Positions 49,501 to 58,400 of a DNA stretch of 64,000 bases are shown one piece after another (positions within the stretch are counted from its first letter, which is position 1; each line of letters starts with the position of its first letter). Origin of the DNA: Patella vulgata (taxonomy: Eukaryota > Mollusca > Gastropoda > Patellidae); assembly GCF_932274485.2 (NCBI RefSeq), contig NC_065881.2:60832702-60896701 (forward strand), given 5' to 3'. The notes under the pieces were generated by a model. The model made no database searches and had not been told where the DNA came from. It worked only from the letters and a program-made list of their open reading frames with translations. A program made the translations under genes and the position numbers.

Positions 49501-52018
49501 AGTTTCATCGCTCTCACTTCATTATAACCAAAATTATCAACCAATCAGATTGCTTATCTCTGCCTACCGTCAGCAGACAATGTTCATCATCGAACTCATC
49601 AAGGGATTCCCCTAATGAATGTCTACACCAAGTTTGAACATACATGTACTACCTCAATTAGAAGGAGAGTTATTGTGTTCCAAGTCTCAACCAATCAAAA
49701 TGCTTATCGTTCTGCTTACCCTCAGCAGAAAATGTTCATTATCGAACTTAGTCAAGGTATTGATGTAATAAAGCTATACACCAAGTGTCCTCACTCTCAC
49801 TTAATTAGAACTAAAGTTATCGTGTCCCAAAGCATCAATCAATCAAATTGCTTATCTCTGCTTACCCTAAGCAGAAAATGCTCATCTTCGAACTTCATCA
49901 AGGTATTGACCCAATAAACACCTACATCAAGTTTGAACATTCTAGCTCCATTAGAAGGAGAGTTATTGTGTTCCAAAATCTTGGCCAATCAAATTGCTTA
50001 TTGCTCTGCTTACCCTGAGCAGAAAATGCTCATTTTCGAACTTAGTCAAGGTATTGATGTAATGAAACTATACACCAAGTTTCATCACTCTCACTTAATT
50101 AGAACTAAAGTTATCGTGTCCCAAAGCATCAATCAATCAAATTGCTTATCTCTGCTTACCCTAAGCAGAAAATGCTCATCTTCGAACTTCATCAAGGTAT
50201 TGACCTAATAAACACCTACACCAAGTTTGAACATTCTAGCTCAATTAGAAAGAGAGTTATTGTGTCCCAAATAGTGTGACGGACAGACGGACGAACCCAT
50301 TTTAATAGTCCCCTGCTTTCTTCGAAAGGCGAGGGGACAAAAAGTTGTTTGACTTACTTAGAAATCACTTTCATGGAAGATGGCAAAACAGTCATAAAAT
50401 CTTTTGTGAACTCAGGTCCTTTCTTTTTACTGTTTTGAATGACATCATTAGCTAGATAAACAAACACCAGTTTCTTACTAATTTTAGCTTCAAAAGAAAA
50501 AAAAAAGTTAATGTAAATAAAATCAAACCATTCCCCCGTCCCTCGTTACATACTACATAACAATTAACATGTTGTGGGGGGAGGGGTCTGCTGATGGGGA
50601 TGGGGGTGGGGGGGTAGGGGGCGCCACACGATCATATCACTCTTTCTGGAACAACATGTGGTAAGTTTATATAACACAAGCAATGTTAAATAGTAAGAAA
50701 ATGCACAAGCCAGCAAGACCAAAATAATAAATGAATTTTGAACTGATACTTCTATAATAAGCCACAAGCCCAGAGAGCGCTTTGGTAACAACACATTTGT
50801 ACATTGTACTACTATGAAGTCTGCACTCTATACCGCATCGCAGTAATCTACATCTAACTCTAATCCATGTACTAGGCTACTCGCAATGAGTCAGTAGTTT
50901 TGTTGACTTATTGCGAATACAGCAAGGGTTAGAACTTGTTGTGATTTTGTTGATGACCATAACACATACGGTGTCTATTGAACGGGGGTCCCGTTTCAAC
51001 AGCTGTTTATAACAGACCAAAGCTAACCAAACTACGCTATACCGAAGTTCCTGTATTACTACGCTGGGATATAAATAAATTTGACCGTCTGCCAATCGGT
51101 CTTCAGTTTTTTCAAGTACAGAAAAGTGACTACAAGTCACAGAGATTAATTACGGTAATTGGATTACTTTTTACGGACATTACTCGGCTGCCAAGTTGGT
51201 TGACAATACAACAAACTTAAACATACATTATGCAAAAGCTAAATCTGCCTATTGTAGGTCTTTCTTTAGGCCTGAAATGTTATATAACCTATTAGACATT
51301 AATTAACGTATCATAACGTAACATAATCAACTCTTGATGTCAACGCTAGCCTGCGATATTTGTTGGATTATGATCAGATTTGCTGCATAACTTTCATTCT
51401 CGATTTAACGATTAAATGGATAATCGAGACTATGATTTTTGTTGTATCGACTTTAGTAATGATGACCGAGGCTATGCAGAACTTTTGATCGCTTATTTCT
51501 CGGTTCATAATGAATCAATTTGACTGAAATTTTCAGCAAAATGCCTTTACATTATCTTGTTTTTAACTATTATAGTGAGAACTGCCAACTCGTTATCTAA
51601 TCTCCCATATTATAATGTAGTTTAAGGTTATCCCCATGCAGCATGTCTGGCTGGGAGTGTCGAACTCTTAAATTCTAGCCACACTAAAACTGCTACTTAT
51701 ATGCAACCGACGAAAAACCCATTTACTATGAGTTGAACAACCCCCCTCCCACCACCACCCCAGATCTTGTTTGTGCTGCGAGTGGACGTGTCAATTAAAT
51801 TTGAGTAAGACCGTACGTGAGCAACCCATTTCAGCTCACTTTCATTTTAGTCTCTCTTTAATCTTACCTTTGCACATTTCCCTTTGCCATACATCTACGA
51901 TGGTTTTAGAATGCTTTCTGTGATGTATTAACCATAATGATAGCGTCTGTATGCTCTGTTGTGTATTATTGAGTTCAGAAAGCTTCTTTACAAAATTCGC
52001 ATCTGTGAACGACGACAT
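43519..52018 (-). CDS. RPRD1B: RPRD1-type RNA polymerase II CTD-interacting protein
   Basis: Seven exons: 51868-52018, 50358-50487, 48178-48368, 47164-47267, 45442-45568, 44633-44808, 43519-43665, giving 341 aa in frame (human RPRD1B 326, RPRD1A 312). The N-terminal CID domain (about 1-135) reads KKLSELNNTQQSIQTLSLWL, VYLANDVIQNSKKKGPEFTK and VLAIWGERGVYEKEF. The C-terminal coiled coil (about 205-315) has ITDKESADNLSATVDEACKL, and the protein ends VTGGLAPLPSAGDLF, which is almost identical to human. The middle holds a Pro/Ser/Lys-rich linker. RPRD1 proteins bind the phosphorylated CTD of RPB1 and bring in the Ser5 phosphatase RPAP2. An ATG 60 nt upstream is in frame, but MSSFTDANFVKKL aligns with the human start (MSSFSESALEKKL), so 52018 was chosen. 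RPRD1A versus RPRD1B cannot be settled, since this may be the pre-duplication single copy. The gene is divergent from RPB3. Confidence 0.93.
43932..44424 (+). mobile_element. MITE family C copy
   Basis: Starts GTACATTATGCAAGAGCTAA, followed by ATCTGTCTATTGCGAGTCTT, and ends near ACTCTTAACTAATGTATCTT. It lies in the RPRD1 last intron. Confidence 0.65.
45888..46262 (+). mobile_element. MITE family C copy
   Basis: Starts TACATTATGCAAGAGCTAAA and ends AATCTTCATAATGTATCTTT; the two ends are imperfect inverted repeats. It lies in RPRD1 intron 4. Confidence 0.7.
46664..47038 (+). mobile_element. tRNA-derived SINE, family A, near full length
   Basis: The most complete copy: tRNA-like head (TGGCTAAGTGGGTAGGACGC, B box GTACGATCCC), body with ATGCAGGACAGAGGGCCTGA, then AAAAGATCCCTTGGCAGTTT and ATGCCCGTCTTCATTAGCCC, and tail GGACGTTAAACCCCATTTCA. 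It lies in RPRD1 intron 4. It resembles the broad class of animal tRNA-SINEs with a conserved central domain; the named family is not assigned. Confidence 0.85.
47388..48050. mobile_element. Possible pogo/Tigger-like remnant with 28-bp tandem triplet
   Basis: The left end ACAGCAAACTTCGCATAAAT, then CGGATAAGTCGGATC, resembles pogo/Tigger terminal words. The right side holds a diverged inverse (near 47980-48047). Near 47815-47890 a unit with CGGAAGTTATCTACTCG occurs three times. The ORFs at 47604-47957 are products of this repeat. It lies in the RPRD1 intron between exons 3 and 4. Confidence 0.4.
48694..48830. repeat. Inverted repeat, 34-bp arms
   Basis: ACTACAACTCAGGTATCATT (left) and its inverse at 48797-48830 match with about two mismatches; a 69-bp spacer lies between. 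It is in RPRD1 intron 2. Confidence 0.7.
49128..50341 (+). repeat. Hairpin-ended tandem-repeat element, family 2, longest array
   Basis: A dimeric array. AACTTAGTCAAGGTATTGAT recurs at 49745 and 50039 (294 bp apart), and the sister half-unit AACTTCATCAAGGTATTGAC at 49891 and 50185 (294 bp apart). Half-units are 146-148 bp and each holds CTGCTTACCCTAAGCAG, a short palindrome. The array ends GTGTGACGGACAGACGGACG, then a hairpin CCCCTGCTTTC-TTCG-AAAGGCGAGGGG and ACAAAAAG. The left edge is TGTCCCCCGCC. It lies in RPRD1 intron 2, next to exon 2. Open frames here are repeat shadows. Confidence 0.8.
51224..51620 (+). mobile_element. MITE family C copy
   Basis: Starts TACATTATGCAAAAGCTAAA, with the shared GGTCTTTCTTTAGGCCTGAA and AACTATTATAGTGAGAACTG. 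It lies in RPRD1 intron 1. Confidence 0.65.
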
Positions 52019-52406
52019 ATTACCGATCAGATGGCAATTTGTTGTTGATCTTGAACCGGAAGTAAATCTAAACCGGCCCATTCTATTTTAGGGGTGTAAT
52101 AAAAAAAAATGAAATATAATATAATTGTGCAAATAACAGAAGCATTTCACGAGTATTCTATTAGTTAAAACATTATCAGAATTTAAATTTAACATTAAAA
52201 TATTTACAAATATTTATTTATTGTTGAAATCTACGCTCTAATATATATTTATTACAGGAACTGATTTAACCTACACCCCTTTAATTTAGATGAGTCCATC
52301 ACTGCAGCAGGCGGCGCTTTCTACATCCTATGCCGTGGAAGCATGAGAGTAGAAAGGTTTTGTGTAGTGGTATACTATAACTTATAGTGACAAGAACTTA
52401 GTTAAA
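52019..52406. promoter_or_regulatory. Bidirectional promoter region between RPRD1 and RPB3
   Basis: Only 388 bp separate the start codons of the two divergent genes, so both promoters must lie here or in their 5' leaders. An ETS-type site ACCGGAAGT sits at 52056-52064, next to the RPRD1 side. The RPB3 side holds a short GC-rich patch (gcaggcggcgc, near 52306). No TATA box is clear at a useful distance. The centre is AT-rich. Function is inferred from spacing and the ETS motif, which is common in housekeeping divergent promoters. Confidence 0.6.
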
Positions 52407-55400
52407 ATGCCGTACGCCAATCAACCAACTGTCTTAATTACTCAACTAACAGCCGAAAATATAAAGTTTGTCATTGAGGATACGGATTTAAGGTGCATTG
52501 ATCGCCATAGCCCAAATAATAACTGAATATCCTTTAACTATATAAATTAAATAGCACAATAATGAAAAGTAAAAGATGACTATGCAAAAGTATGCCTACT
52601 TAAAACTAGTGTTTATTACATACACCTGAATCAACTTGATTCAGAGCCATTCATAATTAATCTTTACTCAAAGTCAGAAATAATGAAATATAGACCTCCC
52701 CTAAGAACGCCTTAGCCGATCGAAAATGCTCTTCTTAATTATTTTTTAATGCCCCCCCCCCCCATTTGCTAGTGACTGAATGCATTAAATGACCTAGATC
52801 CACAAATTCGCTCCATGAATTCAGTGGTTATCTAATTTATGTAATCATTAGACTAGATCATTTGCCTGGGGTCCCAGAAATGTCCAAAATTCAAAATATT
52901 GTATAATGTAATGACATGAGAAAATAATACCGGTACCATCACAAATAATTTCAAATTAAGTTTTGTTTTTTAGAAAGTCATTATTTTCCCCTATTGAAGA
53001 GACATTATTCAAGAGCTAAATCTGCCAATTGCTTGTCTTTCTTTAGTCCTTAAATGTTATATAAATTATTAATCAGACATTTATTAACATAAGACCATAA
53101 TAACTCTTGATGCCATCAAATGGCTGCGATTTTAAGTAGATTAGAACGGTTCGGCCATGTAATGATTTAATTTAAAAATGGAGAAGTAATGTAATGAGAA
53201 AATAATACCATTACCAATAATTTCAAATTAATTTTTGATTTTTAGAAAGTCATTATTTTCTCCTATTAAAGAGACATTATTCAAGAGCTAAATCTGCCTA
53301 TTGCTGATCTTTCTTTAGTCCTTAAATGTTATATAAATTATTAATCAGACATTTATTAACATGATAAGATCATAATAACTCTTGATGCCATCAAATGGCT
53401 GCGATTTTAAGTAGATTTTAACGGTTAGGCTAAGACTAATAATCAGCACCATGGTTACTATAATAAACATTCAGTGCAAACAGTGATTACTTCGTTCAGA
53501 ATAAAGTAATTTGAATGAAATTTTCAATATATTCATTTTAGATTATCTATTTTTGAACTATTTTAACAAGAATGGCTAGTTCTTTATCAAAATCTTACAT
53601 AATGTACCTCAAAACAAATGTTTTATGTTTTCATTGCAGTGTTGCAAATGCATTAAGAAGAGTTTGTCATGCTGAAGTACCAACAATAGGTAGGTGTGTA
53701 CCTAATCAAACAAGTTAGATGTTACACTTTGATATATAACATCCGAACAGTCAAAAGCTTGGTGCAAAAGTTGATAATTAGTTTACTCCTTTCAGCTGAT
53801 GACTAACACATTAAATTTATATATCTGGTCCATTTATTTCACACAAAATATTTATATATCCGGTCCATTTATTTCACACAAAATATTTTTTAATATCCAT
53901 TTAACAAGATTTCCAAAAATTCATCTGCGACAAGAAACTGTTAATCATTAAACAGGGAATGACCAAGTTTTACTTGGGCAAATTCGGATTCCACACGGTA
54001 CGAAATTTATCTCTTTTTCATCTATATTCAATATTGATTAATTTACTTTGTTATTGTACTGATTTAAATTCTCCGTCCTAAAACATAGTGTCTTAAATAC
54101 TGCAACATTAAGCTTATATAAAATTATATTTCATTTCAAATAAAAATTTTAAGATTTCATGTTATATATATATGCCAACCTATCCGGACATGTTTGACGA
54201 TTTTTCATGTAGGAGGTCTTGGTGAATGTGATTTTGGATAAACATGTTTTACTGGACAGCTATTGCTTGTCAATGAGTTTTATTGTTGTTCAATGATTGC
54301 TCATGCAATAAGCCAGGACACGCATTGGAAATTTACCGACTGACACCTTTCAGCTCAAGAGTAATTGATATGCCAAAAATTCAGGAGGAACTTGAAGACC
54401 TTGAGGTTGCATGTGAACAAAACATCATGGCAGCCTTGAGTGTGTGTACCTTGTATGTAAAAAAAAAAAAAATTCAGTCTGAGTTTTTATAGGCCCACAT
54501 TGAAATGTGATCGTACATCTGTATAGTCTTTATCCCTGTCCTTCTGTCATTCACAATTTATTGTGTACATTATCATCCAATCTTTTTATGTTTCTTTATT
54601 GCTCTTGATCACTTTGTAGAATCCTGTGAACAGGTTAATGACAAATACTTTATTTTGACCTAGATCAGAAAGAGTTATCAGATTCCTTATATGTATGTTA
54701 TGTACGTATGTATGTATGATTGTCCTTTTTTTTCCTGTGAAAAATGGCATCCTGTGCGATTTGTTTTGAAAAGATAATGAGATTAAAAATTCTTCTCATC
54801 AGACACAATTCTAATCAAATGTGGATGTTGTACCCAATCAATATTCAAATATGTGAACAATTACTTAACAATTAATAATAATCTAATGTTTTTTCAGCCA
54901 TTGATTGGGTACAAGTGGAAGCCAATTCAACTGTTTTATTTGATGAATTTATTGCACATCGTCTGGGATTAATACCTCTTACCAGTGATGAAGCTGTTGA
55001 TAAAATGCAGAATAGCAGGGTATAAGAAAATTTATGTATTTTGTAATCTTCTTACAAAATGTACTGTTTGCATACTGAGCATTGATATGTTTAAAGAGAG
55101 AAGGTTATAATTACTTGCCCACTATCTTTGATATATTCCTACATTTCATGTGGGTGCATAATATTGTCCTTATTGAAAGTTATTGCTCCTGTCAATAAAG
55201 TCTTATCATAAACATGTGATCTTCAAAGTTACTGGGTAGGCCCTATATTTGAATATGCGGGGGTGGAGGGCAACTTATTGAAATTGAAAAGTGTTTTTGA
55301 CACAACGTATTGAAATTGAAAAGTGTTTTTGACACACTTATGACTGCCTTCAAAATGCTGATTTTCAGAGTAAATTCATGATCCGACAATACTATCTTTT

Positions 55401-58400
55401 TTCTATGATTAAATGCTTAATAAAATGAATTTGAAGTAAAAGGAATATAAGGTGCCATGTTTTGTTTGAGAGTGACTAACTAATTTAAATAGTTTCTATT
55501 TTGTTGATTTCCAGGACTGTACGTGTGAAGAGTTTTGTCCTGAATGTTCTGTTGAGTTTACGTTAGATGTTAAATGTATGGATGATCAAACACGGCATGT
55601 TACCAGTGCTGATCTCATATCAAGTAATCCTAAAGTTATTCCAGTAAGTGTACCTTTCTCATTATCAACTTTAAAATAATCGAAATTGATAGAGATGACA
55701 GACAAATGAAGACAACACTGGTAGGGAACTAATAAATAGTTTTAACTTTATGACAGTGGTAGGTATCTACTACACACAAACTGTGAATATAATTCTGTTT
55801 AGAATTTAAGTCATAAAATAAAAATTTAGTAAATGCATTCTTTTTAATCTGATTATGATTTTATAAGAATAATGAAAACATTACTTAATACTTATATATG
55901 TTTATATAATAGTAAATAGTAAAATCTATTAAAATATATTTTATAAACTTAAGAACTACTAAATATATTCCTAACAAATCATTTGTTTAAAATTAACATT
56001 GTAATAAATCAACAACAACAATGCGAGTAAAAAACAAAACAATAACAGTTAACGATTGTTGAATTCTTCAGCCTCGGCATGAATATTTTGAACCGAAGGT
56101 CTATCAACTGGTTCTGTTTTTAAGCACTGCCACATGAGATCTGTGATGTATGGAAAACTATTAACTGGTGGAGGAGGGGGCATCTCCCCTTCCATAATAC
56201 TCATGATAACAGCAAAAGGGTTGAAACCTTCGCGATCATAGAAAGCTGGATCTAAAGCCAATAACTCATAAATAATACATCCAATTGACCAGCTGAATGC
56301 TTTCTCATCTGGATCATTTCTTGTGATGACTTCGGGTGCGTCATAGACAGCTGCAGCTGCTCCCATATCTACATTAGTAACCTCCTGATCATCTTCTTGA
56401 TCATTGATCTCAATAAATATGCCACCAGTATCTGTGAAATGGACATTAGAGGTCGTAAGGTGACCTGTTGGTGAAGGGTTTTTAGTAAGCACATGATCAC
56501 AAATAGCTCCTAAAACTTTCCATATAAAATCTTCTTGAAATGTGGTGTTATCAGCTTTACACCGTAATATAACATCTTGTAGAGTCTCGGTTTTAGCATA
56601 GATTATAAACTGTGTATCACCTTCCTCAAACATAGTTAGATAACTTGGATGACTTACGTCTATTGAACAACCTACAGTAACACAAATCATGTCAAGTATA
56701 TTAATGTGGTGGTAATGTTTTACTACACACAAACATATTTCTCTGTCAAAAATAAAAAAAATCAGCCTGAAAATCCTGGGGAGCAGCGATGGCTCAGTAA
56801 GTAAGACGTTGCCTTGCTAACCATAAGGTCATGTGTTCGATCCTCGTGTTGGCTGAGAAAGTTCATCAGGATTTTACGGGGTGGTTCCCCCTGGTCAGTG
56901 GTATAGGATGGAGGGCCTGGCGAGGCACAACGTATAGTCATTTGAATGGTGTGAAAAACCCAAGTCCCTTTTACACATTGGCGTGCGTGTAATGACTAAT
57001 GAAATGAAATGAAATGGGGTTTAACGTTCTAATTTTCTGCTCCGACTGGGTTAATGTAGGCGGGCATATATACCATAAGGGAAATTTTGCCTGAACAGCG
57101 GCACTACAGCCTACTCTTATATCGAATTTCAACTTCCAGTGTACACAGGGCCTTGTTTTTCTTAAAATCATTTTATATAATGTTACCTTTCGGTTGAACT
57201 TTAAGAATAACATCAGAATCAACAACAAGACAAGTAGCTGGATAGGTGTGAGTTAAATGATTTTCACCATTTAACATATCTGGATCAATAACAAAATCAT
57301 TCAGATGCATTGTGCTAACTTTGGCAGCTATTCTATTAGGTAGTGGTAACTTAGTTAAAGCCTAAAATAACAACAAAAAAAATGAAAAAAAAAATGAATG
57401 TACTTGTTAGTAGTATATAAATATAAACTATAATATGTACAACAACATAAAATGTTTAGCATGCTGACTTTGAAGACATACAACTTCCCTATCTTCATAC
57501 CAATATTTATGTGGACAACACTATCTTCACATTCTTAAAATACCAGACCTCATGATTTGGGAGGATCCACAGGGGCTGAGGTCCTGCATTTGATCCTGGT
57601 GTTGGCAGAGTATGTGCCTTAGGACTTTCCAGCTTCTTTTCACCCATGGCAGTGGTGTAGGGGCTTGGCAAGCTGGAAAAAGTGTCTAACTGGACCTAGG
57701 TCTGGCCTTGCACTCTTTTGTGTGCATGAAACAAAAAGACCCCATGACAATTAGAATTGAATGAATAGTAGGTCAAAACACCACTATTTGAGCAAAATTT
57801 CCCTAATATTATACATGTAGTTATAACATGCAGAAGTGTAGGATGTTACACCCCATTTCATCTCTCATAATTTTGTTAAAAGATAAAAGGTTTGATCTAA
57901 TTTGCCAAGTTTGTATCCGTCTATATTGAGGTAATGCTGATTTTATATTTAACAATTAAAGCCCCCCCCCTCCCCTCCCCTCCCCGCCAAAAAACCCCAC
58001 CAAATTTGTAAAACCAACTAGCGCTTTATCTTTTGAGATGGAAATTTAAACGTAAACAGCTTGTCCAATCCCCAATTGAAATAATACTCAGATCAACTCA
58101 GTTATTCTCCCCTGAATCCTAGAAATTTAAAACTATAAATATCAAATTTAAGAATACTACATACCTCATTAAGACGTTTTAATGTGACTGATTGTAAGAC
58201 AGACCTACGACACTGAGCTTGTAATGAAGATGGATTGGTTGTTTCATGAAGATGTATTATTGCCTGTGTTATTGGATTAAAACTTTTCTTCATCTTTCTG
58301 CAATGAAATATTTGATTAAATAAGCTTACTGGAATTATATGAAGATAAAAATGCCATATGCAAGAATGTAAAAATATTAGGCGTTTTTGTGAACCGATTA

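Noticed and set aside
49615-50208. Paired 100-aa and 91-aa repeat proteins
   Set aside because: The reading frame comes from the family-2 tandem units; codon pattern and stops follow the unit, not a protein.
49128-50341. CRISPR-like array
   Set aside because: The repeats are 146-148 bp with no unique spacers of fixed size and lie in a eukaryotic intron; it is a tandem-repeat element.
50564-50794. 76-aa minus-strand protein
   Set aside because: It ends in a Pro/His run made by a G-rich simple repeat, with no other support.
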